Source of the DNA: Bacteroidales bacterium
Lineage (GTDB): Bacteria; Bacteroidota; Bacteroidia; Bacteroidales; ML635J-15
Reading direction: 5' to 3'
NCBI GenBank assembly: GCA_028696755.1
Contig: JAQVGK010000223.1
Coordinates: forward strand, 1 to 6,189
Length of the DNA stretch: 6,189 bases
Shown here: piece after piece, positions 1 through 6,083 of the stretch
Layout of the letters: each line of letters opens with the position of its first letter
Numbering within the stretch: position 1 is the first letter of the stretch
Translations under genes and position numbers: made by a program
The notes under the pieces: generated by a model
What the model saw: the letters and a program-made list of their open reading frames with translations, nothing else
Told to the model about the DNA's origin: nothing
Database searches by the model: none

Positions 1-1
1 T

Positions 2-736
2 TTTCCTGTACATATAAAACTCGATACAGGTATGCATCGTCTTGGCATGAATACCGATTAGCTTATAGAAATGTGCAAATTGATTATTTCGAGCAAAAAA
101 ATTAAAATTGCCAGTGTGTTTACTCATCTATCGGGTAGCGACAGCAAAACTTTCGACAGCTTTACGCATTTACAAGCATCAGAATTTGAAAAAATGTATT
201 CGCAAATTTGCGAGATTATTGGTTACAATCCCGACAGACATATTCTTAATTCGGCAGGAATTTTACGATTTCCAGAATACAAATTCGAGATGGTTCGGCT
301 AGGAATTGGTCTGTATGGTTTGATGCCTGAATTATGTAACGAACTTGTTCCTGTCTCTGTTTTCAAATCGGCAATTTCGCAGATTCACAAAGTAAAACAA
401 GGCGAAACTGTAAGCTACAACCGCTCTGGCAAAATAGAAAAGGATTCTATAATTGCTACAATTCCTGTGGGTTATGCAGATGGCTTCGATCGTCGACTTG
501 GTAATGAAAATTGGCATTTTATTATTAATGGTAAAAAGGCAAAAGTTATTGGCGATGTATGTATGGATATGTGCATGGCCGACATTTCTGGAATTTCTGC
601 TTGCGAAGGCGATGATGTAATTATTTTTGGACCCGAAAATTCTGTTGCAAAAATGTCGGCAGTTTTAAAGACTATTCCTTACGAAATTATTACTGGAATT
701 AGTCAGAGAGTTAAAAGAGTTTATTTTGAGGAATAA
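2..736 (+). pseudogene. alr: Alanine racemase, 3' part, interrupted by an in-frame TAG
   Basis: Alanine racemase is a cytoplasmic PLP enzyme that interconverts L- and D-alanine for peptidoglycan. The window opens inside the barrel domain: the frame reads VHIKLDTGMHRLGMNTD, then a TAG at 59-61, then continues in the same frame to a TAA at 734-736. Family landmarks are present: the KLDTGMHRLG motif (the lysine that is carbamylated in characterised Alr, plus the following Arg). Numbering from the ATG at 71, there follow THL (H19), HILNSAG (N60, S61), VRLGIGLYG (R76, PLP pyridine contact), the C-terminal catalytic tyrosine in VSYNR (Y116) and CMDM (M165, D166). The ending ISQRVKRVYFEE is typical of Bacteroidetes MurF-Alr fusions, so a MurF half probably lies upstream (inference). 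The PLP lysine is outside the window. Translation from 71 alone would lack the PLP lysine and most of the barrel, so that fragment should be inactive. The good conservation suggests a recent nonsense mutation or a sequence error rather than an old pseudogene. Confidence 0.85.
59..61 (+). other. In-frame TAG nonsense codon in alr
   Basis: Codons on both sides of this TAG belong to the same reading frame and both align with alanine racemase, so it is a substitution-type nonsense codon, not a frameshift. It falls just after the KLDTGMHRLG motif, in the helix before the next barrel strand, where the family is variable. One base change from GAG, AAG or CAG would explain it. TAG also ends the gene at 1603-3477, so genome-wide recoding of TAG is unlikely. 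Confidence 0.85.
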
Positions 737-765
737 TTATTTAGGTATCTATTTTTTGCGTTTTT

Positions 766-954
766 TGCATGGAGCATGGCGCATGGGGCTATTTGTTCTA
801 AAATAAAAATTTACTTGCGTGCGTTGCAGTGAGTTGAATCGAAGTGAGCCCTGCGGGGTTCTGCTATTCACAAATTATAATTAATGGTATATTGGCACAA
901 ATGTCCCACCGACTACTATTTGAGCTCCATACTCTATGCACCATGCACCATGCA
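766..954. repeat. Inverted repeat made of NGCATGG heptamers
   Basis: The left arm (766-786) is three tandem heptamers, TGCATGG AGCATGG CGCATGG. The right arm (927-954), read on the minus strand, is four: TGCATGG TGCATGG TGCATAG AGTATGG. The outer flanks are also similar (a GCG or GCA then a T- or A-run). About 140 bases separate the arms. The arms could pair into a long imperfect stem in RNA or a cruciform in DNA. The layout resembles a small non-autonomous dispersed element or an intergenic repeat unit, but there is no transposase and no clear target-site duplication. The function is unknown. Confidence 0.6.
846..861. repeat. Small hairpin inside the heptamer repeat
   Basis: GAGCCC (846-851) pairs with GGGTTC (856-861) around the loop TGCG, with one G-T wobble when read on the plus strand. 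It is G+C rich in otherwise A+T-rich DNA and lies in the spacer between the two heptamer arms. No T-run follows it, so it is not a terminator. It may be part of the fold of a repeat element. Confidence 0.4.
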
Positions 955-1019
955 ATTTTTAATGCGTACCGTTTTATAAAGTTATTTCCTCATACCGTCA
1001 AAATACTTACTTTGAGGAA

Positions 1020-1054
1020 TAAAAAAACGCAGTAGATTGATTTTTCCACTGCGT
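1020..1054 (-). terminator. Rho-independent terminator of the small secreted protein gene
   Basis: Read on the minus strand, ACGCAGT (1054-1048) pairs with ACTGCGT (1033-1027), a perfect 7-bp stem around a 14-base A+T-rich loop, followed directly by a run of T (1027-1021). It starts about 24 bases after the stop codon of the gene at 1078-1422, the expected place. Confidence 0.8.
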
Positions 1055-1077
1055 TGTAAATCAGCCTTTCATTCCGA

Positions 1078-1422
1078 TTATCCCACAAAAAATTTATAAA
1101 CGCTTTCTTTGTTCATTTCAGTCACTGTCATGTGAAACTGACCATTTTTGTAAACGAAGTAATTAAAATTTTTGCCGGTAATATAACTTACTGGGAAGTC
1201 CTTAACATATTTCGCAGGACATTTCCACAACACATACTCATCTTTTGAGTAAACTTTTTCCATAACTACAACATTTTCGACAGCATAAGGTAGCTGTACC
1301 GAGTTTTTAACAATTGTGTTTGGGCTGCTCTTTCCAGCAGTATCTCTTGGTAAATCAGCGGTTGAAGCGCTCAAAACAACACCTGTAAAAACCAAAACTA
1401 ATAATATTGCAAACTTTTTCAT
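1078..1422 (-). CDS. Small secreted protein of unknown function (114 aa)
   Basis: I do not recognise the family. The protein begins MKKF, followed by a hydrophobic stretch (residues 5-18) and a small-residue site near LSAS (17-20), a standard Sec signal peptide. The second residue of the mature part is not a lipobox cysteine, so it is probably periplasmic or secreted rather than a lipoprotein. The mature part of about 94 residues has one cysteine (C68) and is rich in Tyr, Phe, Val and Lys in its second half (about 57-112), consistent with a small beta-rich domain; this fold guess is weak. The gene stands alone: its own terminator follows and it diverges from the T9SS cargo gene. No Shine-Dalgarno site is seen; the region before the ATG is A+T rich, as usual in Bacteroidetes. 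The start is supported by the signal peptide beginning exactly there. Confidence 0.75.
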   Translation of the reverse strand: MKKFAILLVLVFTGVVLSASTADLPRDTAGKSSPNTIVKNSVQLPYAVENVVVMEKVYSKDEYVLWKCPAKYVKDFPVSYITGKNFNYFVYKNGQFHMTVTEMNKESVYKFFVG

Positions 1423-1602
1423 AACTGTATTTTTATTTAATTAAACATATTAACAGCTCTAGTACGATTAAGGTTAAGCGAAAAGAGTTAATGCTTTGTT
1501 AAAGATTGTTATTGGAAGATTAAATAGTGAATATTAAATCTGTAATCGTTCATTTACATAAATCTTAATATCTTTGCAGGGTGAAACTAATGTGGATAAA
1601 TT
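1423..1602. promoter_or_regulatory. Divergent intergenic promoter region
   Basis: These 180 A+T-rich bases separate two divergent genes and must hold both promoters. A good -7 box is visible for the plus-strand gene at 1569-1576. For the minus-strand gene the best candidate is TATGTTTA (1449-1442), one base from TAnnTTTG and without a TTTG at the right distance upstream, so its promoter is unresolved. No operator-like palindrome stands out. Confidence 0.4.
1569..1576 (+). promoter_or_regulatory. Bacteroidetes -7 box (TATCTTTG) of the T9SS cargo gene
   Basis: TATCTTTG matches the Bacteroidetes -7 consensus TAnnTTTG exactly and lies 26 bases before the ATG at 1603, which would give a leader of about 20 bases. 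A TTTG -33 element at the usual 19-base spacing is not present, so the promoter may be weak or depend on an activator. Confidence 0.5.
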
Positions 1603-3477
1603 ATGTCATTTCTTAAAAACATTTCTATAATAGTTATCTTTATAGTTAGCACGTTAAATATTTCGGCTCAAGATTTAACAATCGACAAAATAAGCAATTC
1701 GTCACCTTTTCAAGATTCAATAAAAGAGTTTTGGTTAGAATTCAAACCTTATGTTGTAAATTCAATAGAAAACGCTGATAAGAAAACATATAATTTGTAT
1801 CAAGTTCAAATTACCACAAATGTTTTACTAAGATACTCGTTTACACAGAAAAAATATGATATTGTAGATGATCTGTTGAGGGTTTACTTGAAGGCATTAA
1901 ATAAATTAGATTCTACTAATAGTTACAATTTTACTTTCTTTTATAATTCATCAAATTTACCAGATACAGTTTTACAACTCGACGGATTGTACTATATGTG
2001 GCTAGATGAGAATAATAATTCAAAACCTGCAAAAGAAAATATACTTGCAGTAAGCCAATTCTTAGCATTAGTTTCAGATGCTATCTTCAATATTTCAAAA
2101 ATTTCTGTTTCAGAACGAACCGAAACCATGATACAATTTGCGACTGAGTATTCACCAATTATAGATAACACTTATAGTAGATGGGCATACGGGACTAATG
2201 TAACAAACCCATTTTCAGGGGAAAAGCTTACTAATGTCGGACCTTTTCAACGTAGAGGATGGGGATGTAAGTATGATAGCAAATACATTCCAACACATTT
2301 ATCCCATATGCAATTAATTGATCTTTTAAGTGAAAATAAATGTGGAAATAATGAATCAAAAAACTACTGTAATAGTGTAACAGATACTGATCTATGGATA
2401 ATTGCTGGAATAAGTTCTTTTGTTGCAGCCCATCTTACTGATAATAATTTAGTAAAAAATGTAACTAATCTTGAGTTTTACCTAAATAATTATCTGCCGA
2501 TTTCAAACGAACTTCTTATTTCGAGAATAAGTACTACTGTAATTCCCAACTTTGAGGATTCGCTTGTTTGGGGAGTTGATTTCGATAATGGAAAATTAGA
2601 TGATTATCCTGACAATAAATATTCAGGATATGAAGACGCAGATATTTATCCATCGACCCAAGATATTTCATGGTCAGAAAACATTGGCTGGGACATAAGT
2701 CATGGACGAAGATTTGTAAATGTATTCCAAACTTTGTATGAAACAAAATCTATTTTAGGCTTAGATTTCCCTACATCAAACATTATGGCAATGTTTGCGA
2801 ATCAATATGCCTACAAAATATTTAATAGAGATTTTGAGAAACCACTATTTACTAATTATTTTGATGGAACCAATGGATGGTACAGAGTTGGGTATTCGAA
2901 TCGAATAAATTTTGGATACGGTCCATCGGATCTATCAATAGCTTCATTGACAGGCGGCTTTTCTTTTTGGTCATTATATAATTCCGACATTCGAAATATC
3001 TCAAATTCGCTTTATTACCTTATTCATTCAGAAGACACATTAAAGAAAAACTTTTTAAATGAACATTACGAAAAAACCAGATGGAATAATGATTTGTCAA
3101 CAAATTTACCAAAAAGAGAGCAACTTCATAATTACAAAAAGTGTTTAAATCAAGAGTGTGATTCTGCAACACTATTTGTTTTAATGTCTTTTTATGCCGA
3201 TTTAGGAACACAATCGAACAAGATAAATATTGGAACCGCAAAAACTGAAAACATTGAAGTTTATCCAATTCCAGCTAGGAACAAACTTTTTATTTTGGCA
3301 GAGAACAAAATTACTGAAGTATTTATACTCGACACAAAAGGGAATTTAATGTTTTCCAAAAAGTTCAATAATTCATTTATTTCTATCGAAATTGATGGTT
3401 TTGCGAAAGGATCGTATTTTATTAAGGTCAAAACCGAGAACAACGAAATTATTAATAGAAAAATCGTATTCATATAG
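1603..3477 (+). CDS. Secreted T9SS cargo protein with C-terminal sorting domain (624 aa)
   Basis: The protein starts with a Sec signal peptide (residues 1-23, hydrophobic core IIVIFIV, cleavage near NISAQ/D). It ends with a type A T9SS sorting domain at residues 551-624: IEVYPIPARN (family pattern VYPNP), then beta strands VFILDTKGNLMFSKKF and the GSYFIKVKT strand, ending NRKIVFI. Such proteins cross the outer membrane by the type IX machinery and are released or surface-anchored after removal of this domain. The body (24-545) is not a family I can name. Conspicuous parts are QRRGWGCKYD (216-225), WDISHGRRFVNVFQTLYE (363-380), DGTNGWYRVGY (421-431) and FGYGPSDLSIASLTGG (437-452). The helical, aromatic-rich pattern with DxSH and NGWY suggests an alpha/alpha-toroid of the kind found in polysaccharide-active enzymes, but this is only a guess. 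Five cysteines (C222, C247, C256, C514, C519) could form disulfides. It stands alone and is convergent with serA. Confidence 0.85.
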   Translation: MSFLKNISIIVIFIVSTLNISAQDLTIDKISNSSPFQDSIKEFWLEFKPYVVNSIENADKKTYNLYQVQITTNVLLRYSFTQKKYDIVDDLLRVYLKALNKLDSTNSYNFTFFYNSSNLPDTVLQLDGLYYMWLDENNNSKPAKENILAVSQFLALVSDAIFNISKISVSERTETMIQFATEYSPIIDNTYSRWAYGTNVTNPFSGEKLTNVGPFQRRGWGCKYDSKYIPTHLSHMQLIDLLSENKCGNNESKNYCNSVTDTDLWIIAGISSFVAAHLTDNNLVKNVTNLEFYLNNYLPISNELLISRISTTVIPNFEDSLVWGVDFDNGKLDDYPDNKYSGYEDADIYPSTQDISWSENIGWDISHGRRFVNVFQTLYETKSILGLDFPTSNIMAMFANQYAYKIFNRDFEKPLFTNYFDGTNGWYRVGYSNRINFGYGPSDLSIASLTGGFSFWSLYNSDIRNISNSLYYLIHSEDTLKKNFLNEHYEKTRWNNDLSTNLPKREQLHNYKKCLNQECDSATLFVLMSFYADLGTQSNKINIGTAKTENIEVYPIPARNKLFILAENKITEVFILDTKGNLMFSKKFNNSFISIEIDGFAKGSYFIKVKTENNEIINRKIVFI

Positions 3478-3569
3478 CAAACGTATCGTTTAAACCATAT
3501 CATTCTTCTTAGCTGTAACATACGATTAATGAAAGATATATCGAGATATGAGTACAAATTTCAATAAAC

Positions 3570-3594
3570 AAAAAAGCCATCCTTACGGACAGCT
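3570..3594 (-). terminator. Rho-independent terminator of serA
   Basis: On the minus strand AGCTGTCC (3594-3587) pairs along all 8 bases with GGATGGCT (3582-3575) around a GTAA loop (a GNRA tetraloop), followed by TTTTTT (3575-3570). Two of the pairs are G-U wobbles, which become A-C mismatches on the plus strand, so the signal works only for minus-strand transcripts. It begins about 30 bases after the serA stop. The convergent T9SS gene has no comparable terminator of its own in this gap. Confidence 0.8.
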
Positions 3595-3626
3595 CCTTTT
3601 ATTCAAGACTTTGGACAATGAGTTTT

Positions 3627-4550
3627 TTACTTATTTACTTTGTATTTAATGTCTCCTTTCTCGAAGAAATCGATAATTTGCTTGATTGCAGCTATACCAG
3701 CATTAACGTTTGCTTCTTCGGTTTGAGCACCCATTTTTTTAGGAGTGAAGAAGAATCTTCCAGGGAATTTTTCTTCAAATGTATGAGCACAATCAGGAGC
3801 TATATCAGAAAGATATCTAAAATCTGCTCTTTCGGTCATGATATTTAGAAGAGAATCCTCGTCGATAACCTCTTTGCGGGCAGTGTTAACAAGGCAAGCG
3901 CCCTTTGGCATAATTGAAAGAAGATTATGATTTATTGATTTCTTGGTTTTATCATTTGCGGGAATGTGCAAAGATACATATTGACAGGTTTTGTAAAGCT
4001 CTTCTACCGAATGAAGTGGAGTAACTCCGTCGGCTTCGATATCGCTATCTTTCACAAAAGGATCGAAAGCATAAACTTTCATACCAAAACCTTTAGCAAT
4101 CAAAGCAACATATCTTCCAACATTTCCGTAAGCGTGAATTCCGATAGTTTTATCTCTTAATTCAGAACCGGTTTTGCCATCGAATCCACCGCGAGCGCTG
4201 TAAACCATCATACCGAAAGCTAGCTCAGCAACAGCATTTGAGTTCTGACCAGGTGTATTCATTGCAACAATGCCTTTTTCTGTTGCTGCTGCAAGATCAA
4301 TATTGTCGTAACCAGCACCAGCTCTTACAACAATCTTAAGATTTTTTGCAGTTGTTAGCACATCACGATCAGCAATATCACTTCTGATAATCATAGCATC
4401 TACATCAGCAACAGCTTCGAGCAATTGATCCTTTGATGTGTATTTCTCGAGTTTAACAACATAGTACCCTGCATCTTTTCCAATTTTCTCGATGCTTTCA
4501 ACTGCTTCTTTTGCAAAGGGTTTGTCGGTAGCAATCAACACTATTTTCAT
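3627..4550 (-). CDS. serA: D-3-phosphoglycerate dehydrogenase, short lysine-type form (307 aa)
   Basis: It oxidises 3-phosphoglycerate to 3-phosphohydroxypyruvate with NAD, the first step of serine synthesis in the cytoplasm. Visible landmarks are VVRAGAGYDNID (74-85, substrate loop), NTPGQNSNAVAEL (98-110), the Rossmann turn AYGNVG (140-145, first glycine of GxGxxG replaced by Ala), D163 after the next strand (NAD ribose), NTARKEVID (222-230, catalytic R225) and TPKKMGAQT (269-277). The last motif is TPHxGxxT in most D-2-hydroxyacid dehydrogenases; here the catalytic His position is Lys (K271), as in the type III lysine PGDHs known from Entamoeba and Bacteroidetes. The usual Glu of DVFxxEP is also absent (SDIAPDC, 248-254). 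At 307 residues it lacks the ACT domain of the E. coli enzyme, so serine feedback through ACT is not expected. It has its own promoter and terminator. The usual neighbour serC is not adjacent in this window. Confidence 0.92.
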   Translation of the reverse strand: MKIVLIATDKPFAKEAVESIEKIGKDAGYYVVKLEKYTSKDQLLEAVADVDAMIIRSDIADRDVLTTAKNLKIVVRAGAGYDNIDLAAATEKGIVAMNTPGQNSNAVAELAFGMMVYSARGGFDGKTGSELRDKTIGIHAYGNVGRYVALIAKGFGMKVYAFDPFVKDSDIEADGVTPLHSVEELYKTCQYVSLHIPANDKTKKSINHNLLSIMPKGACLVNTARKEVIDEDSLLNIMTERADFRYLSDIAPDCAHTFEEKFPGRFFFTPKKMGAQTEEANVNAGIAAIKQIIDFFEKGDIKYKVNK

Positions 4551-4580
4551 ATCTTATAATTTTAAGTTTTACTTTTTTTT

Positions 4581-4611
4581 CAAAAGTAATCATAAGTAAG
4601 CAATTAGCAAA
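4581..4611 (-). promoter_or_regulatory. serA promoter, TTTG-N19-TACTTTTG
   Basis: On the minus strand a TTTG (4611-4608), a 19-base spacer and TACTTTTG (4588-4581) match both elements of the Bacteroidetes housekeeping promoter with canonical spacing. Transcription should start near 4575, giving a leader of about 25 bases before the ATG at 4550. This makes serA independent of the upstream DUF1016 gene, although no terminator separates them and readthrough is possible. Confidence 0.75.
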
Positions 4612-4661
4612 ATGTTAAAACATATTCTTAAGCAGGTTTGGAATTGTTGGTTTAGTATAAG

Positions 4662-5837
4662 TTAAGAAAGCTTCTTTAGTTCTCCCTTGATGTAATCTTC
4701 TAACTTCTTGGTATCTGGCAAATTAATAAGATACTTCTGAACAAAAAGGTTCTGATCCATCCCTGCTGTAGCAAATTGCACCAGAGCATTATCCTTTTCT
4801 GCTACTAACAAAATCCCAACAGGTGGATTATCGCTGGGCTCGGAGATTTCGGCTTTATAGTAATTCAAATATGTATTTAGTTGCCCTATAGATTCATGAT
4901 CAAATTCACCAATCTTTAGATCGATTAAAACATGACACCTAATAATTCTATGATAAAACACTAAATCAATGAAATAATATTTCTTTCCTATCAGAATCCT
5001 TTTTTGTCTAGCCTCGAAACAAAAGCCATTTCCTAGTTCCAAAATAAAATCTTGAATATTATTGATTAGAGCAGTTTCCAAATCAGATTCTTCAACAATT
5101 GAAAGGTGATTTAACTCGAGAAAGTCAAAAGAATAGATATTTTTGATAACGTCCAGTGGATTATCATCACTAGATTTTTCGCGAATCTTTTTAAGTAAAT
5201 GTTCCGGATTTTTCGATAATCCCATACGTTCAAAACAAAGGCTATCTATTTGGCGCTTTAATTGTCTAACACTCCATGTTCCTTTAATGCATTCGGTTTC
5301 ATAAAAGGCTCGTTTTAAACTTTCTTCAACAGATAATAGCAATTCGATGTGCGAATATGACAAACGAGTAATAATCAATTCTGCAGGAACAATTTGTGAA
5401 TTATCAAATTGTGGGGACAGTGTAACCACTTTCTGATTTTCTAATTGTGGGGACATCGTACCCACTTTTTCACAGAATAGCTGTGGAAATAATGCATGAA
5501 CATTTAACTGAATAATATTCTCAGCCACCATTTCATTAAAAACGCCTTTCACATAATCAGTATTTGCTATATGAGAATATTTGTTGTAAACATCTTTAAA
5601 ACGATATAGCGAACGTCTATCTACACCTTTTATATGATTTAATTTTTTCACTAATTCATCAATCAGAGCTTCACCGTACTTAGCTCTATCTTCTCCATTA
5701 AGTTCAAATTCAACAATATATAAACCTATTAACCAATTACGAATTGTTAAACCAACATTTACAGCCCCAGCAACTTTAATTTTCATAAAGTTATCTGTTC
5801 CTTCTATAGTTTTTAATAGTTTGTAAAAATTAGCCAT
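4662..5837 (-). CDS. DUF1016 (YhcG-type) predicted PDDEXK nuclease (391 aa)
   Basis: The protein has the two-part plan of the YhcG/DUF1016 family. A helical N-terminal domain (about 20-115) includes IRNWLIGLYIVEFE and the basic stretch VDRRSLYRFKDVYNKY (72-87). The middle part has LSYSHIELLLSVEESLKRAFYE (159-180) and GTWSVRQLKRQI (186-197). A C-terminal PDDEXK-like nuclease domain (about 250-370) follows. Likely catalytic residues are E254 or E275 (GFCFEARQKRI), D291 (YFIDLVFYHR) and D306-x-K308 (VLIDLKIGEF), followed by the conserved GQLNTYLNYY (318-327). The core looks intact. The biological role of the family is not established; some members sit beside restriction-modification genes, but none is visible here. 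The linker (118-148) carries a 12-residue repeat. The gene has its own promoter at 5940-5970 and no clear terminator before serA. The ATG at 5837 is in frame, but a later Met (M18) gives an alternative start. Confidence 0.88.
   Translation of the reverse strand: MANFYKLLKTIEGTDNFMKIKVAGAVNVGLTIRNWLIGLYIVEFELNGEDRAKYGEALIDELVKKLNHIKGVDRRSLYRFKDVYNKYSHIANTDYVKGVFNEMVAENIIQLNVHALFPQLFCEKVGTMSPQLENQKVVTLSPQFDNSQIVPAELIITRLSYSHIELLLSVEESLKRAFYETECIKGTWSVRQLKRQIDSLCFERMGLSKNPEHLLKKIREKSSDDNPLDVIKNIYSFDFLELNHLSIVEESDLETALINNIQDFILELGNGFCFEARQKRILIGKKYYFIDLVFYHRIIRCHVLIDLKIGEFDHESIGQLNTYLNYYKAEISEPSDNPPVGILLVAEKDNALVQFATAGMDQNLFVQKYLINLPDTKKLEDYIKGELKKLS
5397..5492 (-). repeat. 36-bp tandem repeat in the DUF1016 linker
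   Basis: The 13-mer AATTGTGGGGACA occurs at 5407-5419 and again at 5443-5455, exactly 36 bases apart. A diverged third copy lies at 5479-5491 (9 of 13 bases the same). In the protein this gives a 12-residue period: K124-V-G-T-M-S-P-Q-L-E-N-Q, then K136-V-V-T-L-S-P-Q-F-D-N-S, with an older PQL at 118-120. The unit is a multiple of three, so copy-number change would keep the frame and only alter the linker between the N-terminal and nuclease domains. Confidence 0.75.
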
Positions 5838-5857
5838 AATAAATCAATTATTAAAAA

Positions 5858-6004
5858 AGAACTATTTATAGACTCCCAATTTTCATAATAATCAAATCAA
5901 CGATTGTTCGAGTAAGTATTTCTATCAGATTCTGTCAAACAAAGTTAAGAATTAGTAATCAAACAACAAAATGTTTAAAAATTTTCTTCAGATTTGGGAG
6001 TTCT
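5858..6004. repeat. Split inverted repeat around the DUF1016 promoter
   Basis: The right arm is TTGGGAGTTCT (5994-6004), whose complement is AGAACTCCCAA. The left arm holds the same 11 bases, but with 11 extra bases inside: AGAACT, then ATTTATAGACT, then CCCAA (5858-5879), where ACT is duplicated at the edge of the extra piece. The arms enclose the promoter and first part of the leader of the DUF1016 gene. The match may be chance in A+T-rich DNA; no function can be assigned. Confidence 0.35.
5940..5970 (-). promoter_or_regulatory. Promoter of the DUF1016 gene, TTTG-N19-TAACTTTG
   Basis: On the minus strand TTTG (5970-5967), a 19-base spacer and TAACTTTG (5947-5940) match the Bacteroidetes promoter exactly, with the same spacing as the serA promoter. 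The predicted transcript start near 5933 leaves a leader of about 95 bases before the ATG at 5837, which is long for this phylum and contains the left arm of a split inverted repeat. Confidence 0.7.
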
Positions 6005-6031
6005 GATTTTGCTTAAATTTATACACTCACA

Positions 6032-6083
6032 TACCGCTTACCGCTAACAAAAAAGGCTAAGGCTAAGGCTGAGGCTAAGGAGG
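6032..6083. repeat. Tandem short repeats: TACCGCT x2 and GGCTAA hexamers x4
   Basis: Two TACCGCT heptamers (6032-6045) are followed, after an A-rich spacer, by four hexamers, GGCTAA GGCTAA GGCTGA GGCTAA (6055-6078), and a degenerate GGAGGATTAA. The array is not inside a supported reading frame. It lies about 50 bases before the plus-strand start at 6135. Slippage could change its length. Confidence 0.75.

Larger units (their letters stand above)
737..1019. other. Intergenic stretch without a convincing gene
   Basis: This gap between alr and the terminator of the small secreted gene holds no reading frame with recognisable features. A 63-codon plus-strand frame (844-1035) crosses the repeat arm and the terminator and is not believable. 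The stretch is occupied by an inverted repeat of GCATGG heptamers (766-786 and 927-954) and a short hairpin (846-861). No rho-independent terminator for alr is visible, apart from T-runs near 752-766. Confidence 0.6.

Noticed and set aside
59..61. TAG as a sense codon (recoding or pyrrolysine) in alr
   Set aside because: The T9SS cargo gene ends with TAG right after its sorting domain, so TAG acts as a stop here. No sign of an unusual code is visible elsewhere in the window.
766..954. CRISPR array
   Set aside because: The units are 7 bases, directly abutting and in inverted arms, without spacers; there are no cas genes.
844..1035. A 63-codon plus-strand reading frame
   Set aside because: It runs through the right arm of the heptamer repeat and into the terminator stem of the opposite-strand gene, and its composition (His, Leu, Ile rich) resembles no protein family.
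3463..3526. ATCGTAT / ATACGAT pairing as a terminator for the T9SS cargo gene
   Set aside because: The 7-base arms are about 50 bases apart, A+T rich, and no T-run follows, so it does not look like a terminator.
3261..3557. Minus-strand frame opposite the T9SS sorting domain
   Set aside because: It is antisense to a clearly recognisable sorting domain and has no features of its own.
3618..3848. Plus-strand frame opposite serA
   Set aside because: It lies antisense to the well-conserved C-terminal part of serA, which fully explains the open frame.
4662..5837. A restriction-modification or other defence operon around the DUF1016 nuclease
   Set aside because: Neighbours on both sides (serA and a possible cysS) are housekeeping genes with separate promoters; no methyltransferase, helicase or specificity subunit is in the window.
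6055..6078. Telomere or linear replicon end
   Set aside because: Only four hexamers, followed by an apparent gene start; no terminal hairpin or extended array.
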